Positions 46,176-55,510 of a DNA stretch of 64,000 bases are shown one piece after another. The notes below the pieces were generated by a model. The model was not told the origin of the DNA, ran no database searches, and saw nothing but the letters and a program-made list of their open reading frames with translations. The DNA is taken from positions 124,001-188,000 of the forward strand of contig NZ_AMPG01000004.1 in NCBI RefSeq assembly GCF_000299415.1, in the 5' to 3' direction. Source of the DNA: Candidatus Microthrix parvicella Bio17-1 (GTDB lineage Bacteria > Actinomycetota > Acidimicrobiia > Acidimicrobiales > Microtrichaceae). The first letter of the stretch is position 1. Every line of letters starts with the position of its first letter. The position numbers and the translations under genes are program-made.

Positions 46176-47918
46176 CTACCCGGGGCTGGAGGGCGCAGCG
46201 GGGCCCGCGTCGGACGTACCCAGGCCGGCATCACCCGCGGCCGGGCAGAAGTCGGGGAGTCCCAACGATTGTCGAGCGCCGTTGAGCCGGGTCGACATGA
46301 ACGTGAAGCGGTCGTCCGGGTCGGCCGAACCGCCGGCGCTGGGTGGAAGCCGGGCCCACTCACGGATGAGGCCACAGTTGGCGTCTTGAGCGCCGCCGCT
46401 GCTGACGAACGCCCTGCCGATCGCGGCGTTCACCCGACCGGAGGTGCTGGAGGCACTCCAAGCGGCGAATGCGGCATTGGTGACCGGTACCAGCGCCCAC
46501 ATGGCCGCAATGCCGACCAGCATGACGCGCCTGACCGTGCGCGACACCCTCGGGGCGACGAGCAGCCAGATCGCGGTCATCACCATGGCCCAACCTGCGG
46601 CGCTCAAGGCCGAATTGCGCCAGGCCTGACCCATGCCGACGCGCCCGGTCGCCTGCTGAAAACCGACGCTCAGCGCAGGCACCAACTCTGACAGCACCAC
46701 CAGAACCGCCCCCGCCAACACCAGCGGGATCACGTTGGGGCGCGTCGCCGGCGTCAGGCGCAACGACGACCGCCCGTCCTCGTCGGTGCCTGCCGCCGAT
46801 GCGGGTGGGCCGGGCTGACGGCGGGTCACCAGGATGGTCACGGCGGTGGCGATGACGACCGCCACAACAAGCACCACTACCGAGAGGTAGGCCCGCACGT
46901 TGCTGATCGCCCACAGATACCTGACCGGTGGGACGCTGCTCCAGAGTCTGGTGACGAGGGTGGACGGCGTGTCGGAGGTGATTCCAAACTCCGAATAGCG
47001 GTAGCAACCCCCGGCGGCGCACGCCCGTCCGATGGCCATCCGGCCGACGACGGTGACCAGCAGAAACGATGCGACCAGGATCCCGCAGCAGATCGACCCG
47101 AGTGACGTGAGCACGCGCAGGGCATCGCGACGGTGCACCCACAGCATCATGACCGCCCAAAACAGCACCATCGGCACGGCGATGGCGCTGACCTCTCCCC
47201 AGGCCGCAAGCGCTGCGCCGATGGCCGCCGAAACGACCGCGCGGGCAGCGTGACGTGGGGACAGGGTGGGGGCCGACAGCCACAGCTCCGGGCGGGCAAT
47301 CCAGCGAAGGGAGGCCCCGATGATCAGCACCACCACCAGGTAGCTCGAGGGGAAGAAGATCGGTGCACCGGTGAGGCCGGCGGCGATCATGCCGAACGAG
47401 AAGGCAACACAGATCGGCAGGATCAGCCGATCGCCGGCCGGCTCGTCGTTGTTCGGCGCATCGTAGGAACCCACCTCGACAAACGATCTGGCCAGCAGCA
47501 GGGCCCCGTAGGCGGCGGCCATTCCGAACAGGCACCGCAGGAGACCCCACACCACATGGGGCGTCAGACCGGAGAACTCGGCGATCCGTACGGTCCACGA
47601 CGTGGCGTAGGCGCGAAAGGCACGCCCGAGGGGACGGAACGTCCCTTGGTTCTCGATGTAGGGCCCGATGTCTGCGATGGCGGTGCGCGCAGGGTCGAGC
47701 AGGAGGTTGGGCGATCGGGCCAGATCCTGGTACGGGAGATGCTCGGCATCGCTGTAGAAGGGATCCCTCACCAGCGGGAGCAGCGACACCCCGACGAGAA
47801 GAAGCGGAAGCCCGGTCCACACCCGGCCCGATCGCCCGGCTTGGGTCGGTTTCGAAGCCGTCTCGTCAGGGTCGCAGACGGCAGGACCCGGTTGCTCTAG
47901 AAACCCCTCATCAGGCAT
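46176..47918 (-). CDS. polytopic membrane protein of unknown function
   Basis: 580 residues with about ten hydrophobic helices spread between residues 35 and 500. The first external loop (PFYSDAEHLPYQDLARSPNLLLD) is Asp/Glu-rich in the way GT-C glycosyltransferases and related carriers are, but no diagnostic motif can be named. The C-terminal about 80 residues are outside the membrane and contain a Cys (DANCGLIREW) and a later DFCPAAG. ATG at 47918 overlaps the stop of the upstream flavoprotein by 8 bases, so it is expressed with a UDP-galactopyranose-mutase-like enzyme; a role in surface glycan assembly is a guess from that. It is convergent with ruvB. Confidence 0.6.
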   Translation of the reverse strand: MPDEGFLEQPGPAVCDPDETASKPTQAGRSGRVWTGLPLLLVGVSLLPLVRDPFYSDAEHLPYQDLARSPNLLLDPARTAIADIGPYIENQGTFRPLGRAFRAYATSWTVRIAEFSGLTPHVVWGLLRCLFGMAAAYGALLLARSFVEVGSYDAPNNDEPAGDRLILPICVAFSFGMIAAGLTGAPIFFPSSYLVVVLIIGASLRWIARPELWLSAPTLSPRHAARAVVSAAIGAALAAWGEVSAIAVPMVLFWAVMMLWVHRRDALRVLTSLGSICCGILVASFLLVTVVGRMAIGRACAAGGCYRYSEFGITSDTPSTLVTRLWSSVPPVRYLWAISNVRAYLSVVVLVVAVVIATAVTILVTRRQPGPPASAAGTDEDGRSSLRLTPATRPNVIPLVLAGAVLVVLSELVPALSVGFQQATGRVGMGQAWRNSALSAAGWAMVMTAIWLLVAPRVSRTVRRVMLVGIAAMWALVPVTNAAFAAWSASSTSGRVNAAIGRAFVSSGGAQDANCGLIREWARLPPSAGGSADPDDRFTFMSTRLNGARQSLGLPDFCPAAGDAGLGTSDAGPAAPSSPG

Positions 47919-49461
47919 CAAGGCGCGGTGCCGAGGAGGGAATGATCGGCGCATCGCGCCCGGTGTTACCGGAGGAGCCGTTGCCGTCGGCCGGGCCCTC
48001 CTCGTGGTACTCCTCCTCCACGTTCACCGTCCACACGTCATGGGTGGAGCCGGTGGCGATGTTCTCGGCCGTCAGCATGGCCGTATACATCGAGTGGTCC
48101 TGGTTGTTGTAGCGGAACATGCCGTTGCGCCCGATGGGGTGCACGTTGCTGGTGTGCTCAGCAAGCCAGCCCCGGAGCACGTCGACGTTGGCCTTGTAGG
48201 TCTCGTCGTAGGTTGGATATGCCTTCTTCTGACGAACGACGTAGCCACCCTCCACGTCGCCCGGCTCGATCAGCCCCAGGTGAACCAGCTCGCGCCTGCC
48301 CTGCTCGATCAGCTCCTCGTCCGGGGCGGTCCATGCCGCGTCGGTCTCGAAGACGGTGTACTCGAGGCCGAGCACGTTGCGGCCGTCCTTCACGAGGTGC
48401 GGCGACCACGAACCGAAGTTCTGGATGCGCATCGTCTTGACGGCGGGGTCGTGGATGTAGATCCAGTTGTCGTTCCAGTCGACCTTCGACTCGGGTACCA
48501 CCAGGGCAACCGTGATGAAGTCGCGGTAGCTCAGGCCCGTGGCCGCCGCCATCACGTGGTCCGGCACCGGCGGGTCCATGCCGGCGAGCAGCGCCGAGAT
48601 GGGCATCGAGGAGACGACGTGGTCGGCCTCGTGCTCCTCGGTGGTGCCGTCGGCGTGCGTGGCGATCACGTGGGTCGCCCGGCCATCGACATGGCGCACC
48701 CCGGTGACCTCCGCGCCGTAGGTCATGGTGGAGCCCTCGGCCACCACCTTGTCGCGGCAGACCTCCCACATCATGCCCGGCCCGTACTTGGGGTACTGGA
48801 ACTCCTCGATCAGCGAGGCGATGTCCTTCTGATTTCGGTTGGGCAGCAGCGCGTTGACCACGGCGCTGAACAGCGACAGGTTTTTGATGCGCTGGGCGGC
48901 CCAGTCGGCCTCGATCTGGTCGGCCGGCACGCCCCAGACCTTCTCGGTGTAGGCCTTGAAGAAGGTGCGATACAGACGCCAGCCGAAGCGTGCGGCCACC
49001 CAGCCCTCGAAGTTGGATTGGTCCTTTGGCGGCCGAATGCGGACCCACACGTAGCTGAGCACGCACCGGATCGCCTCGATGATGCCCAGGTTGCGGAGCG
49101 CATTGGTGGCGCGCAGCGGGTAGTCGTAGAACTTGCCGTTGTAGAAGATGCGGCTCTTCCGGGGCCGCATCATGAAATCCTCATCGGGCAGGATCTCGTG
49201 CCACAGCGCCTCGACCTCGGGCACCTTGGTGAAGAAGCGGTGCCCGCCAATATCGAAGCGCCACCCGTCGCGCACCTCGGTGCGGGAGATGCCACCGACG
49301 GTGTCGGAGCCCTCGAGGATGGTGGAGGCAATGCCGTACTTGTGCAGCTGGTAGGCGGCGGTGAGGCCGGCGGGGCCTGCGCCGATGACCACGACCTCAC
49401 CGGGATCGGTACCGATCAGGTCGGCCTCGTGTGGTGCGAGCGTGGGGCGGGAGTCGTCCAT
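47911..49461 (-). CDS. FAD-dependent oxidoreductase, UDP-galactopyranose-mutase-like
   Basis: 516 residues. The FAD-binding dinucleotide motif GAGPAGLTAAYQL is at 27-39. GGISRTEVRDGWRFDIGGHRFFTK resembles the flavin-contacting loop of UDP-galactopyranose mutase and protoporphyrinogen-oxidase-like enzymes. Later stretches (FKAYTEKVWGVPADQIEADWAAQRI; HPIGRNGMFRYNNQDHSMYTAM) are characteristic of the subgroup often annotated as NAD(P)-binding flavoproteins near glycosyltransferases. It is longer than true Glf (about 390), so the reaction is uncertain. A Gly/Ser-rich tail of about 35 residues ends the protein. ATG at 49461 is chosen over an upstream in-frame ATG at 49512 because the family begins near there. 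It is divergent from queA. Confidence 0.78.
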   Translation of the reverse strand: MDDSRPTLAPHEADLIGTDPGEVVVIGAGPAGLTAAYQLHKYGIASTILEGSDTVGGISRTEVRDGWRFDIGGHRFFTKVPEVEALWHEILPDEDFMMRPRKSRIFYNGKFYDYPLRATNALRNLGIIEAIRCVLSYVWVRIRPPKDQSNFEGWVAARFGWRLYRTFFKAYTEKVWGVPADQIEADWAAQRIKNLSLFSAVVNALLPNRNQKDIASLIEEFQYPKYGPGMMWEVCRDKVVAEGSTMTYGAEVTGVRHVDGRATHVIATHADGTTEEHEADHVVSSMPISALLAGMDPPVPDHVMAAATGLSYRDFITVALVVPESKVDWNDNWIYIHDPAVKTMRIQNFGSWSPHLVKDGRNVLGLEYTVFETDAAWTAPDEELIEQGRRELVHLGLIEPGDVEGGYVVRQKKAYPTYDETYKANVDVLRGWLAEHTSNVHPIGRNGMFRYNNQDHSMYTAMLTAENIATGSTHDVWTVNVEEEYHEEGPADGNGSSGNTGRDAPIIPSSAPRLDA

Positions 49462-49642
49462 GTGGGGAGTGAACCTCAAGGGTGTGGCCGTGGGCGGGAA
49501 GCGAGGCGCCATCGCGGCGACCCGTGGTCAGGAGGTGCAAACCGGGCCCGTGATTGCATCGGGTGATCGGGTCGCTGACCGCTCCAGCGTAGTCTCCCAG
49601 CGGTACGCCGAGCCCGATGGGCCCGACCAAAGGGAGTGAGCC

Positions 49643-50737
49643 GTGCAGCTGGGAGACTTCGATTACCCGCTGCCGGACGACCGCATCGCGCAGGTTCCGG
49701 TCGAGCCCCGTGACGCCGCACGGCTGATGATCGATGCTGGAGCAGGGATTCCTCCGGAGGATTCGACGGTGTCGCGTTTGGCCGACGTCGTCGGTCCCGG
49801 GGACGTGGTGGTGATCAACACCACGCGGGTTCGCCCGGCGCGTTTGAGCATGCGGCGATCGACCGGTGGGGCAACCGAGGTGTTGCTGTTGACGCCGATC
49901 GACGGCTCGACCAGGTGGGAGGCGCTGGTGCGTCCGTCGAGGAAGGTGGCGCCCGGGGAACTCCTGATGCCCGCCTCGGCCTCCCGATCGCCCGACGAAT
50001 TCTCCATCCTGGTGGGCGAGGACCGCGGCGCGGGGCGGCGCGAGGTCACGCTGCTGAGCGACGACGGCCCCCTGGGCGGCGGCGCCGAACTGGACCGTGC
50101 GCTGGAGCGTTTCGGGGTCATGCCGTTGCCGCCGTACCTGGACGATCGCGAACGCGATCCGAGCCGTTACCAGACCGTGTTCGCCGACCGGCCCGGCTCT
50201 GCGGCCGCACCGACTGCCGGGCTGCATCTCACCACCGAGGTGCTGTCGGCGGTCCGCCGGGCGGGCGCCGAGGTGGTCGAGGTGGAGTTGGAGGTGGGCC
50301 TGGGAACGTTCCGCCCCATGACCGCCGATCGGGTGGAGGACCACGTGATGCACGCCGAGCGCTATCGCATCACGCCCGAGGCCTGGGACACCATCAGGGC
50401 GGCCGCCGAGTCGACCGGACACGGTTCGGTTCTGGCGGTGGGCACCACCACGCTGCGTGCACTGGAGTCGGCCGCCCGCAGCGGTGAGTTGTCCGGCACG
50501 ACCGAGTTGTTCCTGCATCGGGGCGCCGAGTTTCTGGTGGTCGACCGGCTGATGACCAACTTTCACCTGCCCAGGTCCAGCCTGTTGGTGCTGATCGATG
50601 CGTTCATCGGGCCCAGGTGGCGTGGGCTGTACGAAGCGGCCATGGAGCGTGGCTACCGCTTCCTCTCCTTCGGCGACGCACAGCTCCTGGATCGACGGCT
50701 GCCGGATCGAGGACCGACGGTTGGAGGCGATCGATGA
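49643..50737 (+). CDS. queA: S-adenosylmethionine:tRNA ribosyltransferase-isomerase
   Basis: 364 residues. Conserved QueA segments are DFDYPLPDDRIAQVPVEPRDAARLM, VVVINTTRVRPARL, YQTVFADRPGSAAAPTAGLHLT, VEVELEVGLGTFRPM and TNFHLPRSSLLVLIDAFIG. It transfers the ribosyl part of SAM to preQ1 in tRNA, making epoxyqueuosine. GTG at 49643 follows GGGAGTGAG. The 181-base gap upstream is shared with the divergent flavoprotein gene and includes a TAGTCT hexamer at 49590-49595. The stop overlaps the tgt start. Confidence 0.96.
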   Translation: MQLGDFDYPLPDDRIAQVPVEPRDAARLMIDAGAGIPPEDSTVSRLADVVGPGDVVVINTTRVRPARLSMRRSTGGATEVLLLTPIDGSTRWEALVRPSRKVAPGELLMPASASRSPDEFSILVGEDRGAGRREVTLLSDDGPLGGGAELDRALERFGVMPLPPYLDDRERDPSRYQTVFADRPGSAAAPTAGLHLTTEVLSAVRRAGAEVVEVELEVGLGTFRPMTADRVEDHVMHAERYRITPEAWDTIRAAAESTGHGSVLAVGTTTLRALESAARSGELSGTTELFLHRGAEFLVVDRLMTNFHLPRSSLLVLIDAFIGPRWRGLYEAAMERGYRFLSFGDAQLLDRRLPDRGPTVGGDR

Positions 50738-51831
50738 GGTTGCAGCTCGACATCGCAGCCACCGACGGCGCGGCCCGAACCGGGCGCGTCGCCACTGCGA
50801 AGGGTGGGTTCCAGACTCCGGTGTTCATGCCGGTGGGCACCAGGGGCACGATCCGGGCGGCCACCACCGCTCAGCTCGCCGACCTGGGGGCGGAGTTCAT
50901 GCTGGGCAACACCTATCACCTGATGCTGCGACCCGGCGCCGATGTCGTGGCCGAGCTTGGTGGGTTGGGTCGCTTCGCGGGGTGGGACGGCCACCTGCTG
51001 ACCGACTCCGGTGGATTTCAGGTGTTCTCGCTGTCGCCGAAGGTGACCGACGAGGGGGTGAGGTTCAAGAGCGTGTACGACGGGTCCGCCGTTCACTGCA
51101 CGCCTGAGAGCATCGTCTCCACCCAGGAGCTGCTTGGCGCCGACATCCAGATGGTGCTGGATGTGTGTCTGCCCCTTCCCGCCGAGCGCGGTGACCTGGC
51201 CCGGGCGGTGCGGCGCACGGCCGAGTGGGCCGCTCGGGCACGGTCCGCCCACTCCCGGCGCGAGGACCAGGCGCTGTTCGGCATCGTGCAGGGCGGGGTG
51301 GACGCCGACCTGCGACGCGAGTCGGCCCAGCGGACCGTGGCACTGGACTTCGACGGCTACGCCATCGGGGGCCTCTCGGTTGGCGAGGAGCGCGGCGTGA
51401 TGATGCACGGCCTGGAGGCCGCCATCGCAGAGCTGCCCGCCGACCAGCCGCGCTACCTGATGGGCGTGGGCGACCCGCTCTCGATGGTGGAGGCCGTGGC
51501 CCGCGGGGTCGATATGTTCGATTGCGTGCTGCCCACCCGACTTGGGCGGCACGGCACGTTGCTCACGGGCCGGGGACGGGTGAACGCCAAGCGGGCCGAG
51601 TTTGCCCGCCGGGACGATCCCGTCGATCCCGAGTGCCCCTGCAAGGTGTGTGGTACCTATTCGGCGGGCTACCTCCGGCACCTGCTGGTGGTGGGTGAAC
51701 CGGCGGGCCGAACGTTGTGCGTGTTGCACAACCTGGCCTGGATGCTCGGCTTTGTCGACCGCATGCGGACGTCGATCAGCCGTGGTGAGTTCGGGGCACT
51801 TCGGGCCGAGGTGGCCAACTTCTGGGCCTGA
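50734..51831 (+). CDS. tgt: queuine/preQ1 tRNA-ribosyltransferase
   Basis: 365 residues. TPVFMPVGTRGTIRA opens the TIM barrel. HLLTDSGGFQVFSLS holds the catalytic Asp region, GIVQGGVDADLR and IGGLSVGEE bind the base, and VDMFDCVLPTRLGRHG holds the nucleophilic Asp. The zinc site is CPCKVC plus the His in YLRHLL. It exchanges guanine-34 of GUN tRNAs for the queuosine precursor. ATG at 50734 overlaps the queA stop and has GGAGG 7 bases upstream. Confidence 0.96.
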   Translation: MRLQLDIAATDGAARTGRVATAKGGFQTPVFMPVGTRGTIRAATTAQLADLGAEFMLGNTYHLMLRPGADVVAELGGLGRFAGWDGHLLTDSGGFQVFSLSPKVTDEGVRFKSVYDGSAVHCTPESIVSTQELLGADIQMVLDVCLPLPAERGDLARAVRRTAEWAARARSAHSRREDQALFGIVQGGVDADLRRESAQRTVALDFDGYAIGGLSVGEERGVMMHGLEAAIAELPADQPRYLMGVGDPLSMVEAVARGVDMFDCVLPTRLGRHGTLLTGRGRVNAKRAEFARRDDPVDPECPCKVCGTYSAGYLRHLLVVGEPAGRTLCVLHNLAWMLGFVDRMRTSISRGEFGALRAEVANFWA

Positions 51832-51844
51832 GGAGGACCGGTGG

Positions 51845-51874
51845 TTGGGACCGCGCCCGATTCGCCCATAAGAT
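51845..51874 (+). promoter_or_regulatory. putative promoter of yajC-secD-secF
   Basis: TTGGGA (51845-51850) and TAAGAT (51869-51874) are separated by 18 bases, the only full -35/-10 pair I find convincing here. The -10 ends 9 bases before the GTG at 51884, so transcription would begin at or just before the start codon. Confidence 0.55.
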
Positions 51875-51883
51875 CGACCCTTC

Positions 51884-52378
51884 GTGGAAACCCTCTTGAT
51901 CTTCGCAGCAGACAAAGCAAACGGTGGCAGCGGCGCCACGTCGATCATCTTGTTGGTCGCCATGATGGGCGTCATGTACATGGTGCTCATCAGGCCCCAG
52001 CAAAAGAAGCAGAAGGATCAGGCGTCCTACACCAGCAGCGTCGAGGTGGGGGACAAGGTGGTCACGTCGGCCGGCATCTACGGCACGATCAATCACATGG
52101 ACGCCGAATCGGTGCACCTGGAGGTGGACCGCGACGTGGTCATTCAGGTGGCCCGCGCCGCCATCATGCGCTCCCAGGACGCCCCGCCAGAACCCGCAAA
52201 GGGTGGCGGAATGCTGGCCGGACTGTTCGGCGGCGGCCCGAAGGCCTCGCCGTCCGAGCCGGGGGACGACCTGCCTTCGGCCCCGGCCCCGGGTAAGCGC
52301 ACCAACAAGGCTGCGGGCGACGGCACACCGAACGGCAAGAACAAGGGCGGCACGGGCAAGCAGCGCCCCAAGCGATGA
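51884..52378 (+). CDS. yajC: preprotein translocase accessory subunit YajC
   Basis: 164 residues: one N-terminal membrane helix (about 18-38) followed by IRPQQKKQKDQ, the typical YajC junction, and a small beta domain (VEVGDKVVTSAGIYGTI). The C-terminal half is an extra Gly/Pro/Lys-rich tail of about 65 residues not found in short YajC proteins, ending very basic. It associates with SecDF at the Sec translocon. GTG at 51884; the stop overlaps secD (ATGA). Confidence 0.93.
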   Translation: METLLIFAADKANGGSGATSIILLVAMMGVMYMVLIRPQQKKQKDQASYTSSVEVGDKVVTSAGIYGTINHMDAESVHLEVDRDVVIQVARAAIMRSQDAPPEPAKGGGMLAGLFGGGPKASPSEPGDDLPSAPAPGKRTNKAAGDGTPNGKNKGGTGKQRPKR

Positions 52379-54285
52379 AGCGTTCCTCGCTGATCCAGAT
52401 GGTGATCATGGTGGTGTTCACCATGGCGGCGCTGATCGCAGTGATCGTGACCGACACCAAGCCGGTGCTTGGTCTCGATCTTCAGGGCGGCATTTCGGTG
52501 GTGCTCGAGCCGTTTGTGGATGGCAAGCCCGCCGAGAACGTCAAGGACGAGCAGGTCGAGCAGGCCATCGCGATTATTCGCAACCGCATCGACGCCCTGG
52601 GTGTCTCCGAGCCCGAGATCAGCTCTCAGGGCAACAGCATCCTCGTCCAGTTGCCCGGCATCGACGACCAGGAGCGGGCGCTCGAGCTGGTGGGCCGCAC
52701 GGCGAAACTGGAGTTCCGTCCGGTGCTGTCCTCCTCGCCCATGGTGGCTCCCGACCCCAAACGTGAGGCGACGCTCCGCAAGGAGCTGAACATTCCCGAG
52801 GGCACGACCGCGGAGGACATCGCCAAGGAGGAGGATGCGGCGCAGGCGGCCCTGGCGCCGACCGATCCGACCGCCACCGGCGATCCGAGCGCCACCGGCG
52901 ATCCGAGCGCCACCGTCGATCCGAGCGTTCTCGTCGATCCGGAGGCGAACACCAACGCCCCCGTCACACCGGCCCCAACCACCGGCGCACCGGCTCAGGG
53001 CTTCGGTGGAGCCCACCGCTCGCCATTCGTGCCGGTCCAGGAGACGCCCACCACCACCTCGCCGGCGGCAGGTCCCACCACCACGACACCGAAGCCCCTC
53101 AACAAGGCGGGCGTCAACGTCTACGACCCGCGGTTTGCCGAGCTCTATCAGCTCGAGAAGGCCGACACCACCCAGTTCACCGATCCCGATGCGCTCGGCG
53201 GCAAGGCCAAGGAAAAAGTCACGCTGCCCGACAAGGACGGCGAGCAGCAGTACGAGTTGGGCCCGCAACTGCTCACCGGCAGTGCGTTGTCGGGAGCCAG
53301 CGCCGGGCTTGACCAGCAGGGCCAATGGCAGGTCGGTCCATCGTTTAAGGGCGGCAAGAACGGCATCGACCTGTTCAACAAGGCCGCCACCCTGTGTTAC
53401 AACGGCGATCCGCTGTGCCCGCCCAACTCTCAGGACTCGTCGACCGGCGCCGCACGGGGGCAACTCGCCATCGTGCTGGACGGCAAGGTGCTGACCGCAC
53501 CGTCGATCAACGAGGCCGAGTTCAACAAGGACCAGATCAGCATCTCGGGCAGCTTCGCCGAGCAGGAGGCCAAGGACGTGGCGACGGCCCTTCGCTACGG
53601 CGCCCTGCCGTTGGAGCTGCGTCCCAGCACCACCCAAACCGTCACCGCCACCCTCGGTCAGGGCGCGCTTCGTGCAGTGATCATCGCCGGGCTGGTGGGA
53701 CTGGGCATCGTGGCGCTGTACTTCATCGCCTACTACCGCCTGCTGGGGATCGTGGCGTTTATCAGCCTGGCCCTGTCGGGTTCGCTGTTGTGGATCATCA
53801 TCTCGCTGCTCGGCGCCACGCTGACGCTCGCCGGGCTCGTGGGCATCGTCGTGTCCATCGGTGTGTCGCTCGACTCCAACGTGGTGTTTTACGAGCACTT
53901 GAAGGAGGACGTCCTCAGTGGCAAGAGCCTCAGGTCGTCAGGGGAGAAGAGCTTCCCCGCCGCCTTCAGTACCATCGTCAAGGCGGATGTCTCCAGCCTG
54001 ATCGGCGCCGCCGTGCTCTACTTCCTGACCGCCGGCAGCGTTCGGGGCTTTGCGTTCTACCTGGGCCTCTCGGTGCTGCTGGACCTGGTGGCCAGCTACT
54101 TCTTCATGCGCCCCGCCGTCGCCTTCCTGACCCGCTCCAAGCTGGGTGGGAAGCGATCGCTCTTCGGCATTCCGGTGTTGTACACCCCGGCCGAGTTGGC
54201 CGATCAGCGGGGGCCCGGCCTGCCGTACGTCCCCGAGGTTGAACCATCCGCCGACCTGGCGACCACCGTCGGGGGGAAGCGATGA
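52375..54285 (+). CDS. secD: protein translocase subunit SecD
   Basis: 636 residues. The first membrane helix is followed by GLDLQGGISVVLEP and the P1 domain. A low-complexity Asp/Pro/Ala/Thr insertion at about residues 150-245 contains an 18-bp repeated unit. Then come P1/P4 regions (KVLTAPSINEAEFN; GSFAEQEAKDVATALRYGALPLEL) and five C-terminal helices, with VSIGVSLDSNVVFYEHLKEDV in place of the usual D-N-V-I-F motif that carries the proton-relay Asp. It uses proton-motive force to pull exported proteins out of SecYEG. The stop overlaps the secF start. Confidence 0.95.
   Translation: MKRSSLIQMVIMVVFTMAALIAVIVTDTKPVLGLDLQGGISVVLEPFVDGKPAENVKDEQVEQAIAIIRNRIDALGVSEPEISSQGNSILVQLPGIDDQERALELVGRTAKLEFRPVLSSSPMVAPDPKREATLRKELNIPEGTTAEDIAKEEDAAQAALAPTDPTATGDPSATGDPSATVDPSVLVDPEANTNAPVTPAPTTGAPAQGFGGAHRSPFVPVQETPTTTSPAAGPTTTTPKPLNKAGVNVYDPRFAELYQLEKADTTQFTDPDALGGKAKEKVTLPDKDGEQQYELGPQLLTGSALSGASAGLDQQGQWQVGPSFKGGKNGIDLFNKAATLCYNGDPLCPPNSQDSSTGAARGQLAIVLDGKVLTAPSINEAEFNKDQISISGSFAEQEAKDVATALRYGALPLELRPSTTQTVTATLGQGALRAVIIAGLVGLGIVALYFIAYYRLLGIVAFISLALSGSLLWIIISLLGATLTLAGLVGIVVSIGVSLDSNVVFYEHLKEDVLSGKSLRSSGEKSFPAAFSTIVKADVSSLIGAAVLYFLTAGSVRGFAFYLGLSVLLDLVASYFFMRPAVAFLTRSKLGGKRSLFGIPVLYTPAELADQRGPGLPYVPEVEPSADLATTVGGKR
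52863..52934. repeat. four imperfect 18-bp tandem units inside secD
   Basis: Units begin at 52863, 52881, 52899 and 52917, each starting CGATCCGA. They encode repeated D-P-S-A-T-x hexapeptides in a disordered segment of the extracytoplasmic domain. Copies two and three differ by one base; copy four is diverged. Confidence 0.85.
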
Positions 54286-55415
54286 GTTTGTACGGACGCA
54301 TTTATCGGGGACAGATCGACTTCAACTTCCCGCGCATCAACCGACGTCTGCTGGTCCTCTCGGCCGTGCTGATCATCGTGTCGCTCGGTGCGATCATCAC
54401 CCAGGGTCTCAACCTCTCGGTGGACTTTGTTGGCGGCACCGTGTGGGAGGTGCCGTCCAAGACCCTCACCCAGGGCCAGGCCACGGAGGTGCTGGCCAAG
54501 AACGGTGCAGCGTCGGGTTCCAAGATCCAGATCGCCACCGACGCCAACAATGTTCGCCTCGTACGTGTTCAGAGCGGCGTGACCGACCAGAAGGAATCGG
54601 CAAAGATCACGAAGGACCTGGCAGAGGCCGCCAAGGTGAAGGTCACCCAGGTGGAGACCAACTTCGTGGGCCCCACCTGGGGCAAGACGGTGACCCGCCA
54701 GGCGGTGAAGGCCTTCATCATCTTCCTCATTCTGGTGGGGATCTACATTTCGGCCAGCCTCGAGTGGCGCATGGCCATCAGCGCGATCATCCCGTTGATC
54801 CACGACCTGATCCTGACGGTGGGGCTGTACGCCCTGTTCCAGTTTGAGGTCACGCCGCCCACGGTGATTGCGGTGCTCACCATCCTCGGGTATTCGTTGT
54901 ACGACACGGTGGTCGTGTTCGACCGATCGCTCGAAAATCAGGCCCGCTACACAAAAACCGGCAACTACACCTTCACCCAGTTGTCGCGTCGCAGCCTCAA
55001 CCAGGTGTTCATGCGGACGATGAACACCACGATCACCGCGCTGATGCCGGTGATCGCCATGCTGGTGATCGGTGCCCTGTATTTCGGTCAGGCCACACTC
55101 GCCGAGTTCTCGATCGCCCTGCTCATCGGCCTCGTGACCGGCGCCTACAGCTCGATCGTGATCGCCACCACGATTCTGGAGGTGCTCAAAGAGCGGGAGC
55201 CACAGTTCGTCAAGATTCGCCAACGCATCATCGACCGCGGCGGCGACCCGACCGACACCCGGTGGGTGGAGCACTCCCGCAAGGCTCAGCCCGGTCGGTC
55301 CGACCAGCGCTCGGTCCGTGCGGGCGAACCGGTCATGGCGGGTGGCACCATCGATCGGGCCGAACTCTACGAGCGACCGCATCCGCCCCGGCCGCGGAAG
55401 AAGACCAAGCGCTGA
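54282..55415 (+). CDS. secF: protein translocase subunit SecF
   Basis: 377 residues. Helix 1 is followed by GLNLSVDFVGGTVWEVP, and P1-like and membrane regions end with LGYSLYDTVVVFDRSLEN, which holds the conserved Asp/Arg proton-relay motif. SRRSLNQVFMRTMNTTITAL is the SecF signature. The cytosolic C-terminal extension of about 70 residues is Arg/Pro/Lys-rich. It works in complex with SecD and YajC. ATG at 54282 overlaps secD. Confidence 0.96.
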   Translation: MSLYGRIYRGQIDFNFPRINRRLLVLSAVLIIVSLGAIITQGLNLSVDFVGGTVWEVPSKTLTQGQATEVLAKNGAASGSKIQIATDANNVRLVRVQSGVTDQKESAKITKDLAEAAKVKVTQVETNFVGPTWGKTVTRQAVKAFIIFLILVGIYISASLEWRMAISAIIPLIHDLILTVGLYALFQFEVTPPTVIAVLTILGYSLYDTVVVFDRSLENQARYTKTGNYTFTQLSRRSLNQVFMRTMNTTITALMPVIAMLVIGALYFGQATLAEFSIALLIGLVTGAYSSIVIATTILEVLKEREPQFVKIRQRIIDRGGDPTDTRWVEHSRKAQPGRSDQRSVRAGEPVMAGGTIDRAELYERPHPPRPRKKTKR

Positions 55416-55483
55416 CACCGGTGGCCGGCGAAGGTCGGGTGCCGCCGGGACCGGTCCCCATGGGGCGCCGGGTAGGCGTTCGG

Positions 55484-55489
55484 TAGGCT
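55484..55489 (+). promoter_or_regulatory. putative -10 box (TAGGCT) of rel
   Basis: TAGGCT lies 21 bases before the ATG at 55511. A start near 55496 would give a leader of about 15 bases that contains AGGAGG (55498-55503). It is the same hexamer as before pyk, uvrC and ruvC. Confidence 0.45.
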
Positions 55490-55510
55490 GGATTGCCAGG
55501 AGGTCGGCCG

